Of a stretch of 64,000 bases of DNA, positions 33,006-40,728 are shown piece by piece. Positions within the stretch are counted from its first letter, which is position 1. Each line of letters opens with the position of its first letter. This stretch comes from JADKFD01 sp050250665 (GTDB lineage: Bacteria; Pseudomonadota; Gammaproteobacteria; Xanthomonadales; SZUA-5): the NCBI GenBank assembly GCA_050250665.1, contig JBFWOF010000010.1, positions 1 to 64,000 on the forward strand, in the 5' to 3' direction. The notes under the pieces are model-generated. The model was not told the origin of the DNA. It saw nothing but the letters and a program-made list of their open reading frames with translations, and made no database searches. Position numbers and translations under genes: made by a program.

Positions 33006-34223
33006 TCACGCTGACCTCGTCGCGATCGCCGGTGCGATCCGGCTGGCGCGCAGGGCGGGGCCGAGGACGGCCAGCTGGCCGATGATCAGCACCACCACGG
33101 CGCCGACCGGCAACCAGGTCCAGGGTAGCTTGTCGAAACCCAGATACTGCACCAGGGCCACGTTGATGCCCAAAGCCAGCGCCGAGCCGGCGGCGATGCC
33201 GATCAGGGCGATCAGGGCGTTCTCGGTCTGGAAGTAGCGGACGATGTCGCGCTGGCGGGCGCCGAGTGCGCGGCGGGTACCGATCTGCCTGGTGCGCTGG
33301 GTCACCCAGAAGCTGGCCTGACCGACGATGCCGAAAGCCGTGACCGCCAGCAGGGCGATGCCGATCACCGCGAGCAGCACCGCCATGGCACGGTCATTGC
33401 GGTAGGCCTCGGTGCGGATCTCGTCGAAGCCGCGGATGGAGGGAATGATGCGGTTGCGCTCCACCGCAAACAGTTTTTCCTCCACCTGCGACATCACCCG
33501 GTCGCGCTCGCCCGGCTGGGTACGCACGATGAAGCCGCTGGAGCCGACCAGCTTGTACGGTGCCAGAATGGCGCGATCGGGGTTGCGGGAGCGCGGCCAC
33601 GGCGTGGCGAGGTGATCGGTGACGCCGATGATGCGCTGCTGGGGCTGGCCGCGATCGCCGGTGATGTTGATCATCTTGCCGATCGCGCTTTCGCCGGGAA
33701 AGAGCTTCTCGGCCAGACCCTTGCTGACCAGCACCACCGAAGGATTCGGCTGGTCGCCTTGCTTGAAGGGCGTGATTTCCCCCGGTTCAAACATGCGGCC
33801 TTCGATGACCCGGGAGCCCAGGGCTTCGAGGAATTGCTCGTCGCCCATGTACATGGCCGCCGAGCGGTCAGCGCCGTCGGCCTTGTCTTCAGCCTTCAGA
33901 CCGACGCTGGTATTCCAGCCGCTGCGGCCCATCGGGATGCTGAAGGTGGGTGTCACCGCCAGCACGCCGGGGATGGCGCGCACGGTGGCCAGATCCTGAT
34001 CGGTGGCCTGCTCGTCCGGGCGCGCCTGTCCGATGTTCTGGTTGTGGAACAGAAACACATTGGGCTCGTCGACCCCGCTGGCGAGTGCCATGGCCTCGAT
34101 GCGCTCGCTCACGATGAACAGTACGTTGGCGAGGATGGCCAGCGTCAGCGCGATCTGGGCCGCGATCAGTGTCGCCGCCACCGGGTTGCGTTTGAGGGAG
34201 GATAGGATCGGTCGGATTTCCAT
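33006..34223 (-). CDS. ABC transporter permease, MacB/FtsX type (second)
   Basis: A 405-residue membrane protein: an N-terminal helix (AATLIAAQIALTLAILANVL), a large periplasmic MacB-like core domain at about 45-270, then three C-terminal helices. The FtsX cytoplasmic motif RQIGTRRALGARQRDIVRYF lies between helices 2 and 3. This is the mechanotransmission MacB-type architecture rather than a substrate pore. Together with the next permease, the ATPase and the HlyD-like adaptor it should form a tripartite export or envelope-maintenance machine. Two non-identical permeases suggest a heterodimer. It is followed by the regulator gene after a 129-bp hairpin spacer. Confidence 0.9.
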   Translation of the reverse strand: MEIRPILSSLKRNPVAATLIAAQIALTLAILANVLFIVSERIEAMALASGVDEPNVFLFHNQNIGQARPDEQATDQDLATVRAIPGVLAVTPTFSIPMGRSGWNTSVGLKAEDKADGADRSAAMYMGDEQFLEALGSRVIEGRMFEPGEITPFKQGDQPNPSVVLVSKGLAEKLFPGESAIGKMINITGDRGQPQQRIIGVTDHLATPWPRSRNPDRAILAPYKLVGSSGFIVRTQPGERDRVMSQVEEKLFAVERNRIIPSIRGFDEIRTEAYRNDRAMAVLLAVIGIALLAVTAFGIVGQASFWVTQRTRQIGTRRALGARQRDIVRYFQTENALIALIGIAAGSALALGINVALVQYLGFDKLPWTWLPVGAVVVLIIGQLAVLGPALRASRIAPAIATRSA

Positions 34224-34243
34224 GAACAGGGTCCTTGGGTAGT

Positions 34244-34316
34244 GAGGGCACGAGGGCGAGAGGGCGCGAGTCAGGAGTTTCGGGGTCGGACAGCTTTCGG
34301 CTACCCCGTGCCCTCG
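34244..34316. repeat. Inverted repeat in spacer between the two permease genes
   Basis: GAGGGCACGAGGG on the left pairs with CCCCGTGCCCTCG on the right, with about 45 bp between. It fills most of the 97-bp spacer. Confidence 0.75.
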
Positions 34317-34320
34317 TCCA

Positions 34321-35634
34321 TCAATTGGTCTTCAGCTGTGAGGCCGGGGCGATGCGGCAGGCGCGCCAGGCGGGGTAGGCGCCGGCGCCCACGGCGCCGA
34401 TGATGGCCACCAGCAGCAACAGTCCGAACAGGCTGGTGTCCAGCGTCGCGACCTTGTCGAAACGCGGAATCAGCGCGCGCACCATGGCCAGTCCGCCCAG
34501 GGTCAGCACCAGGCCCATGACCGCACCCAGGGCTCCGATCAGTCCCGATTCGATCAGGTGCTGCGCGAAGATCTCCCGGCGCCTGGCGCCGAGCGCACGG
34601 CGAAGCCCGATCTCTCCACTCTTGCGCAGGAACTTGGCCAGCAGCAGTCCGGCGGCGTTGAGCAGGCAGACCACCAGAAAGGCCACACCGACACCGGCAA
34701 AGATGCGGGAGTCATCGGGCACGACCTGATTCTGGGCCAGCCATTCCATGACATTGCTGAGCTTGTTGTTGTCCGGACGCTGGAAACGGCCGGATTTGCG
34801 CTGTTCGGCGACATAGGCGGTCAGATAGGCGAGATACTCTTCCCGAGCTGCGGCATCCGGGAGTTCCACCCAGTACTGGGTCATCACGCAATCGGAAGCC
34901 CGCAGGCCGGCAAAGCCCGCGCCCGGGGGTGGTTCGAAGCAGTTGATGCTGCCGTCGATGTCCATTGCCTTGGCCGTGGCCACGCTGAAGGGCAAGTAGA
35001 TGTCCTCCGGATTGCTCAGGGTGTCGGTGGTGATGTCGTAGAACAGCGGATTCAGTTTCCAGGTATCGAGCACACCGACGATCGAGAAGTCCTCGTCATC
35101 CAGATGAATGCGTTCACCGACCACGTCCGTGCGCCGGAACACGCGGTCAGCCAGTTCGCGCGAGATCACGGCCACCCGGGCTTCTTTCTGATCATCGGCC
35201 CTGGACCAGGGGCCGCCGTGCAGGAAGGGTGTATCGAACATCGCGAAGAAATCGGCGCCGGCGGCGCGCACCGTGGCCAGCCGCGGCCGAACCTCGGGAT
35301 CGCTGGGCACCACGCTGATACTGGAACGGCGCATGGCGGTCTGACGCATGGCCCTGGCATCGGCCATCAGGCGCTCGGCATCACCGTGGGTGAGCTGGTT
35401 GGGCGGCAGATTGTTTTCCTCATCGAAAGCCGAATCCTTCGACCAGTTGTCCAGCTGCACCGAATAAAGCACATCACTCTTGTGCGGAATCGGATTGCCC
35501 GAGAGCCGGTAAAGCACCGTGAAGGCGGTCATGGCCGTCGCCAGGCCGAGCGCAATCGCCAGCACCATCAGCGCCGACAGCACCGGCGTGCGCTTCAGGG
35601 CCAGGGTGGCGAGTTTCAGGTAGTAGGTGAACAT
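34321..35634 (-). CDS. ABC transporter permease, MacB/FtsX type (first)
   Basis: A 437-residue permease, with ATG 35634 giving MFTYYLKLATLALKRTPVLS. The first helix (ALMVLAIALGLATAMTAFTVL) is followed by a periplasmic MacB-like core at about 45-330 containing three Cys. Three C-terminal helices carry the motif KFLRKSGEIGLRRALGARRREIF. It differs in the core domain from the neighbouring permease but matches it in topology, supporting a heterodimeric exporter. It sits between the ATPase and the second permease. The core probably contacts the adaptor protein. The substrate is unknown; the attached two-component system suggests an envelope stress or antimicrobial-peptide response. Confidence 0.9.
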   Translation of the reverse strand: MFTYYLKLATLALKRTPVLSALMVLAIALGLATAMTAFTVLYRLSGNPIPHKSDVLYSVQLDNWSKDSAFDEENNLPPNQLTHGDAERLMADARAMRQTAMRRSSISVVPSDPEVRPRLATVRAAGADFFAMFDTPFLHGGPWSRADDQKEARVAVISRELADRVFRRTDVVGERIHLDDEDFSIVGVLDTWKLNPLFYDITTDTLSNPEDIYLPFSVATAKAMDIDGSINCFEPPPGAGFAGLRASDCVMTQYWVELPDAAAREEYLAYLTAYVAEQRKSGRFQRPDNNKLSNVMEWLAQNQVVPDDSRIFAGVGVAFLVVCLLNAAGLLLAKFLRKSGEIGLRRALGARRREIFAQHLIESGLIGALGAVMGLVLTLGGLAMVRALIPRFDKVATLDTSLFGLLLLVAIIGAVGAGAYPAWRACRIAPASQLKTN

Positions 35635-35668
35635 GGTGGTCAGGCCTTGTCGCAAATATGGGAAAGGA

Positions 35669-35793
35669 GCGGGGCTGGGATCTGGGGGCTGGGGCGCACG
35701 ATCGGTGGCCGCCGGGATCGGGAGTGCTTGCAGAGCGTGGAGCCTGAATCGGGCGCCTGTACTGCAGATCTGCGCCCCATCCCCCAACCCCGC
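35669..35793. repeat. G/C-tract inverted repeat in spacer between permease and ATPase genes
   Basis: The left arm GCGGGGCTGGGATCTGGGGG plus GCTGGGGCGCA pairs imperfectly with the right arm TGCGCCCCATCCCCCAACCC plus CGC. Confidence 0.75.
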
Positions 35794-35812
35794 TGTTGCT
35801 CTCCCGCGCCCT

Positions 35813-36532
35813 TCACGCCACCGCCCTTGGCTTGTCGACGCCGCGGATCGGGGCGAAATCGGCTTCGGCCAGATCCACCACCTGACCGTCGACGATGTGC
35901 ACATGGCGGCGGGCGCGGCGGGCCAGCTCCAGATCGTGGGTGACCATGATGATGGTCGTGCCCTGACTGTTGATCTCCTCCAGCAGCTCCAGCACGCCTC
36001 TGGCCATCACCGTGTCGAGGTTGCCGGTGGGTTCGTCGGCGAGCAGCAGTTTCGGTTCCCCGGCCAGGGCCCGGGCAATGGCCACGCGCTGCTGCTGGCC
36101 GCCGGACAGTTCCGCCGGGTAGTGGTGCAGGCGTGAGCCGAGACCCACCCGCGACAGCGAGGTTTCGATCCGGCGCTTGCGTTCTGCCTTGGGGAAGCCG
36201 CGGTAGCGCAGCGGCACGTCGACGTTGTCGTACAGATCCAGATCAGCAATCAGATTGAAGCTCTGGAAGATGAAGCCGATCTTCTCGTTGCGCAGGCGCG
36301 AGCGGGCATCGTCGTTGAGATTCTTGACGTCGATGTCGTCGAGTTTGTAGACGCCGTCGGTGTGCTCTTCGAGCAGGCCGGCGATGTTCAGAAAGGTGGT
36401 CTTGCCCGAGCCCGACGGCCCGGTCACGGCGACGAATTCGCCGGCATTCACGGTCAGGGTGAGATCACGCAGCGCGTGGGTCTCGACCAGCGAGGTGCGG
36501 AACACTTTGCGGAGGTTTTGCATGTGGAGCAT
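35813..36532 (-). CDS. ABC transporter ATP-binding protein, MacB/LolD type
   Basis: 239 residues. The start MLHMQNLRKVFRTSLVETHA places the family N-terminus. Walker A is GPSGSGKTT, the Q-loop is FIFQSFNLIADLDLYDNV, the signature is YPAELSGGQQQRVAIARALA, Walker B is LLLADEPTGNLD, and the switch is MVTHDLE. This is the MacB/LolD/FtsE branch, which powers FtsX-type permeases. It lies between the adaptor and the permeases. A longer upstream frame extends through G/C-tract repeats and is rejected. Confidence 0.95.
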   Translation of the reverse strand: MLHMQNLRKVFRTSLVETHALRDLTLTVNAGEFVAVTGPSGSGKTTFLNIAGLLEEHTDGVYKLDDIDVKNLNDDARSRLRNEKIGFIFQSFNLIADLDLYDNVDVPLRYRGFPKAERKRRIETSLSRVGLGSRLHHYPAELSGGQQQRVAIARALAGEPKLLLADEPTGNLDTVMARGVLELLEEINSQGTTIIMVTHDLELARRARRHVHIVDGQVVDLAEADFAPIRGVDKPRAVA

Positions 36533-36604
36533 GGGTGGGGTTCCTGTCATTGGAGGGTGTCTGGACGTAGCTCGCATTGGCTGCTTAGCGGTCTGAGCAC
36601 AAGA

Positions 36605-36748
36605 GCGGGGTTGGGGGCTAGGGGCTGGGGCGCGTTCTTGTTGAGCATGGTTGACATCAAGTTGGCGAAAGGGTGCACCTTCTGGTTCTGGATCAGTCTG
36701 CTGGCGCGCCCGCAGCAATCCGCCCCAGCCCCCAGTCCCTAGCCCCGC
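36605..36748. repeat. G/C-tract inverted repeat in spacer between ATPase and adaptor genes
   Basis: The 28-base arms at 36605-36632 and 36721-36748 (GCGGGG...TGGGGCG and CGCCCCAG...CCCCGC) pair along their length. Three of four mismatches become G-U wobbles in RNA, so the arms look selected for pairing as transcript. Confidence 0.8.
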
Positions 36749-36784
36749 ATTTGTTCCTGGATTCGCCTTGGGCATCACCGCACC

Positions 36785-38050
36785 TCATCGCGTCAACAAC
36801 ACTTCATCCACGCCCGGCAGATCGTCGATGCCGGCCAGGATTACCTGCTGCCCAGGCCGCAGGCCATCGATGACCTCGAAGGCCGTGACCGAGCTCGATC
36901 CCAGCTGTATCGACTGGCGCCGGGCGACATCGCCGTCGATGACCCAGGCAAAGGCCGGATCGCGTTCGAAGGCCGGGCCGCGCTCGATCAGGGTGACGTC
37001 GGGTTTCTCCTCCAGCAGCACCCGCACCTGGACGCGCTGGTTCTGGCGCAGTGATCCGGCGCTGGCGTCGGTGAGGCGGATGCGGGCCAGCACCTGGGCG
37101 TTCTGGACTTCCGGCGACACCAGCCGGACCTCGCCCTGGCGGCGCTCGGCGCCGATGGAAATTTCGGCGCTCAGCCCAGGTGCCAGCGAATCGGCATAGA
37201 CCTCGGACACGGCCGCTTCGACTTCCAGTTCGGTCAGGTCGACCACCATCATCAGCGCCTGATTGGCGGCGACATTGGCGCGATCGGTGACCAGCCAGTT
37301 GCCGACCACGCCGTCGAAGGGCGCGCGCACTTCCAGGGCCGCCACCTGACGCTGCAGCTCCTCCACCAGCAGCCGCTGACTGGCCAGTTGCTCGTCGTAG
37401 GTCTTCAGGTCCAGCACCAGCGAGTCGCGCTCCAGGCGCAGATCGGCCTCGGCGCTGGACAAGGTGATCTTGGCGCCTTCCAGCACATCCTGGGCCCGCT
37501 TCAGGTCAACCTCGGGCAGCACGCCCTTGGCGAATGCCAGTTGGGTGCGCTCGAGCTCGCGCGCGGCGGCCTTCTGGGCGATGCCGGCGGCATCGATGGC
37601 GCGCTGCTTCTCCAGTACCGTGCGGCGGTTGTTGATGTCCTGGCGCTCGCGTTCGGCCGACACCCGCGCCAGCGTCGACTGTTCGCGCTTGAGCTCACTC
37701 TCCAGCTCCGGGCTGTCGACGGTCGCCAGCAGCTGATCCTTCTGCACCATCGCACCGGGCTCCACGACAAAGCGGACAATGCCCGGCGCCGAGGTGTACA
37801 GCGAAGGGCTGCGGGCGGCGACCACCCGACCCTGGGAGGTGAGATCGCGCACCAGCGTGCCCTGACTGACCTCGCCGATGCGTACGCGCTGGCGCGAGAG
37901 CGTGTGTTCGGCGGTCAGTGTGGGGCCCAGGGCAAAACCGCCGACCACCAGCAGCACCAGCACCCCTGCACCGAGCAACAGGCCGCGTCGGTGCAGCGGA
38001 TTGCCGGAAGCGCGCAGCGGACGATCGGTGGCGGAGGTGTCTCGAATCAT
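36785..38050 (-). CDS. Periplasmic adaptor subunit (HlyD/MacA-like)
   Basis: A 421-residue membrane-fusion protein. After a basic cytoplasmic tail, one helix (GLLLGAGVLVLLVVGGFALG) is followed by a lipoyl half (GIVRFVVEPGAMVQKDQLLA), a long alpha-helical hairpin at about 105-215 (ELKREQSTLARVSAERERQD), the second lipoyl half (VRAPFDGVVGNWLV) and beta-barrel domains. It connects the ABC permeases to the outer membrane. It is the first gene of the minus-strand set (adaptor, ATPase, permease, permease, regulator, kinase). The start is taken at 38050 (MIRDTSATDRP); 38086 and 38101 are in-frame alternatives. An AT-richer promoter region lies at about 38100-38150. Confidence 0.93.
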   Translation of the reverse strand: MIRDTSATDRPLRASGNPLHRRGLLLGAGVLVLLVVGGFALGPTLTAEHTLSRQRVRIGEVSQGTLVRDLTSQGRVVAARSPSLYTSAPGIVRFVVEPGAMVQKDQLLATVDSPELESELKREQSTLARVSAERERQDINNRRTVLEKQRAIDAAGIAQKAAARELERTQLAFAKGVLPEVDLKRAQDVLEGAKITLSSAEADLRLERDSLVLDLKTYDEQLASQRLLVEELQRQVAALEVRAPFDGVVGNWLVTDRANVAANQALMMVVDLTELEVEAAVSEVYADSLAPGLSAEISIGAERRQGEVRLVSPEVQNAQVLARIRLTDASAGSLRQNQRVQVRVLLEEKPDVTLIERGPAFERDPAFAWVIDGDVARRQSIQLGSSSVTAFEVIDGLRPGQQVILAGIDDLPGVDEVLLTR

Positions 38051-38307
38051 GGTTGCGCCGTGGCCAGGGTGACGGTGATGTGTATGCATGACCCATGCCA
38101 TGCATTAAGTCTTTGAATGTACTGATTTCATTTCTATTGTCTGGATGGGCGGACGCAAACCGGACGGTCTACGGACAGCCCGGTCGGGCAGGTCCGGGCA
38201 GGCTTGACGTCGCTGTCCGTCGGCGCACGGCTGCGCTCCGCTTGCCCGTCGGCGCGCGCTGCCGTAGCGTCACCGACATGCCATCCAGCATCCGAGCGAG
38301 ATTTCCC

Positions 38308-38679
38308 ATGCAATGTCCCAAGTGCCAGGCCGATATGGAAAAGGTCGCCACTGCCCACGGCGTGGTCGATCGCTGCACGGCGTGCAAGGGTCTGTGGTTC
38401 GACCTGATGGAGCACGAGGAGCTCAAGCCTGATGCCGACATGATCGACATCGGCAGTGAGGAACTGGGCCGCAGGCACAACGCGATCGACCGGATTCATT
38501 GCCCGGTGTGTCCGAACAGCCAGATGTTGCGCATGGTGGATCCGCAGCAGCCGCACATCTGGTTCGAGAGCTGTCCGGTCTGCTACGGACGCTATTTCGA
38601 CGCCGGTGAGTTCCGTGATCTGAGCGAGCACAGCCTGGGCGATCTGTTCAAGCGCTGGCGCGCCAAGGCGCGCGACTGA
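38308..38679 (+). CDS. TFIIB-type zinc-ribbon protein
   Basis: A 123-residue protein starting MQCPKCQADMEKVATAHGVV. A first ribbon (Cys-Pro-x-Cys ... Cys-x-x-Cys-Lys-Gly-Leu-Trp-Phe-Asp) is typical of zf-TFIIB family proteins. A second pair (IHCPVCPNSQM ... SCPVCYGRYFDAGEF) has the same spacing, so the protein is a tandem ribbon. The family is widespread and uncharacterised; a chaperone or nucleic-acid role is possible. Alternative starts at 38278 and upstream were not chosen because the ribbon begins directly after ATG 38308. Confidence 0.85.
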   Translation: MQCPKCQADMEKVATAHGVVDRCTACKGLWFDLMEHEELKPDADMIDIGSEELGRRHNAIDRIHCPVCPNSQMLRMVDPQQPHIWFESCPVCYGRYFDAGEFRDLSEHSLGDLFKRWRAKARD

Positions 38680-38725
38680 GCCTTGTTGCCGGTGCCCTAT
38701 CGGCACATCCAGGACGTCTGAAGCA

Positions 38726-39565
38726 ATGTTGCTAGCTGCATTGTCGATCTTCCAGCGGCGCCCGCGGATTCCCCTGTCCGCAGAAGACCTGGCAGCGCTT
38801 GATCGCGAAGGGGCACGTAGTCTCAACAACGCGATGGTGCGCAGCCTGAGGCGAACGCGCGAGCAATTGTGGTCGGTGCTGTTCGGTCTGGGTTTCCTGA
38901 CCGTCGGTGCGTCGACCCTGAAGTGGTCGCCCTCGGGTCTGTTGGCATTTGTCGCCGTCAGCGCGGCCATGACCGTCCTGATGGATGCCCTGCGCTGGCG
39001 CCGGGCGCGACGCTGGGTCAACCACAGCCATCAACGCGAGCATCGAACCTGGGAATTGCTGTTGCTGGCCTGGCAGGTCGAGCGCGGTCAGAGCATGCGT
39101 CTGGCACCCATATCGGCGCCGAGCGAGCGTCGGACGCTGCTCATTGCCGCGGCGTGCACGCTGCTCGGCCTGCCGACAGCGGGTTTGCTGCTGGTTGCGA
39201 TGGGCTGGACCAGCCTCGAACAAATCTGGGCGAATCGCTACCTGCCCTTGCTGACCATGGGCTATCTGGCCTGGATGCTGGTGCGGAGTCTGATGGACAT
39301 TCACTACGTCAAGGGCTCGACTGTAGGCACGCGCACGCTCTGCCTGGAATCCGAAGACGCCCTGGATGTCTATGCACTGGCAGCGGGATTCGGGTTGCTG
39401 ATGTTGCCGCTGGGAGCTGCCGGAGCCATGGCCCTGCCCTTTCTGATCCAGTTGACGCGACTGGTCTGGCGTGCCTGGCGCTACTGGTGGCTGCGACAAG
39501 CGCTGCAGTTGCTGAGTCGGCGCATATACCAGCGCCACCCGGAATCGTTGCGAGCGTCGGTCTGA
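38726..39565 (+). CDS. Membrane protein of unknown function
   Basis: A 279-residue protein with five or so hydrophobic helices: LWSVLFGLGFLTVGAS, LLAFVAVSAAMTVLMDAL, LIAAACTLLGLPTAGLLLVA, YLPLLTMGYLAWMLVRSL and LAAGFGLLMLPLGAAGAMAL. Basic loops lie between them (RWRRARRWVNHSHQREHRTW). The N-terminal soluble part (LSAEDLAALDREGARSLNNA) precedes them. I recognise no family. It starts 46 bp after the zinc-ribbon gene and could be co-transcribed with it. Confidence 0.7.
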   Translation: MLLAALSIFQRRPRIPLSAEDLAALDREGARSLNNAMVRSLRRTREQLWSVLFGLGFLTVGASTLKWSPSGLLAFVAVSAAMTVLMDALRWRRARRWVNHSHQREHRTWELLLLAWQVERGQSMRLAPISAPSERRTLLIAAACTLLGLPTAGLLLVAMGWTSLEQIWANRYLPLLTMGYLAWMLVRSLMDIHYVKGSTVGTRTLCLESEDALDVYALAAGFGLLMLPLGAAGAMALPFLIQLTRLVWRAWRYWWLRQALQLLSRRIYQRHPESLRASV

Positions 39566-39601
39566 GCCTGTGGTCGGGCCCTCGGCCTCCCTGTCGTGCG
39601 T

Positions 39602-40264
39602 TCAGTGACTTGAGCCGAAATCCAGATAGCTGGGGTCATCAAAGGTCGCCACCCAACGCGGCCGGTAGGCGACGGCCAGGGTCAACACGGCTCCAGTGGC
39701 AAAGCCTTCGGGGAACATCAGCGCCGGCACCGTCAGCAGGAAGTTCTCGCCCAGGGTGTCGAGGTCAAAGCCGCCCAGTGCCAGCAGAATGAGTAATTTG
39801 CCGATATGGGCACAGGCAATCGACAGCGCACCGGCCAGAAAGGCATTGAACAGCAGATACACGAACAGATGCGCCGGCAGCCGTTTCTGGGCGAAATCCA
39901 GCAGCGCGGTGGTGATCAGCACCGGCAACAGGCCAGTGAGCAGCAGATCCAGCGGCAGGCTCAGCCAGTAGCGCTGCCAGAGCAGGGCCACCAGACCCAC
40001 CGCCAGCGTCTGTAGCAGGGCAGCAAAGCGCCAGCCCAGCATCAGCGCGGCAATGCTGGCGCCGAAGAGATGCAGATCCAGCCCCGGCTGCAATTCGATG
40101 CGCCCCAGCCGGGCGCCCACGCTCAAGGCCAACAAGGCGAAGAACACGGCCTGCGCCTCCAGGTCACGCAGGCGCCGCCAGTCGAGGCCCAGCACTGCCA
40201 CCACCAGCACCACCAGCACGATGAGCAGGGCAGTTGCAGTCAGCCAGAGCGGCAGCACAGGCAC
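39602..40264 (-). CDS. CbiM-like energy-coupling-factor permease
   Basis: A 220-residue integral membrane protein of the CbiM/NikM substrate-specific ECF family. Hydrophobic helices run throughout, and the family-like turn DLHLFGASIAALMLGWRFAA is followed by PEGFATGAVLTLAVAYRPRW. The usual CbiM N-terminus (MHIPDGF) is absent. Starts are ambiguous: GTG at 40264 gives the usual length, while the ATG upstream lies in repeat DNA. ECF partners (CbiN/Q/O) are not adjacent. Many proteobacterial members occur alone and may act without them. Likely role: uptake of a metal ion or small cofactor, unproven. Confidence 0.72.
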   Translation of the reverse strand: MPVLPLWLTATALLIVLVVLVVAVLGLDWRRLRDLEAQAVFFALLALSVGARLGRIELQPGLDLHLFGASIAALMLGWRFAALLQTLAVGLVALLWQRYWLSLPLDLLLTGLLPVLITTALLDFAQKRLPAHLFVYLLFNAFLAGALSIACAHIGKLLILLALGGFDLDTLGENFLLTVPALMFPEGFATGAVLTLAVAYRPRWVATFDDPSYLDFGSSH

Positions 40265-40392
40265 AGCGTGTCGATCTCGCTTGATCCGGAAGAGCGTCGA
40301 GTCTGGCGCAGACGGGCCGCGGACGGGCTGATCGAGATCAGTGGCGGGGTGGGGGGCACGGGGCAGGGGGCAGGGGGCACGGGAAAATCCGG

Positions 40393-40488
40393 CGTCATTG
40401 CGAGGAACGTAGTGACGAAGCAATCCAGTCGCTGGTGATTCTGCGTATGGAGTGTTTCTCCCGGATCAAGTCCGGGGTCGCAATGACG
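40393..40488. repeat. Family A long inverted repeat, copy 5
   Basis: CGTCATTGCGAGGAACG...GGGGTCGCAATGACG, with the AGGAACG half on the left and the CCGGATCAAGTCCGG half on the right. Next to it is a GGGGCAGGGGG tract (about 40350-40380) and a CACGTAGC/GCAACGTG inversion (about 40520-40555). No gene is seen in the gap to 40728. Confidence 0.9.
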
Positions 40489-40728
40489 CTGGCTCTTGTC
40501 GATCCAGACAAGATTTGCGTCACGTAGCTCGCTACGCGAGCAACGTGACCTACAACAGCACGAGGCCCGTAGCCTTTTCCCCTGCCCCCGCTCTTCGACC
40601 AATGGTGAATAGCCGGCGCCGGCCGACGCTCGCACCATGCACCTGCCGCAAGTCGCGGCGTGCGCCGGCCACCGTGCATCAGGATAACGGCGACGCCTGC
40701 CAATACTCAGATCGGAGGGGAGGACATC

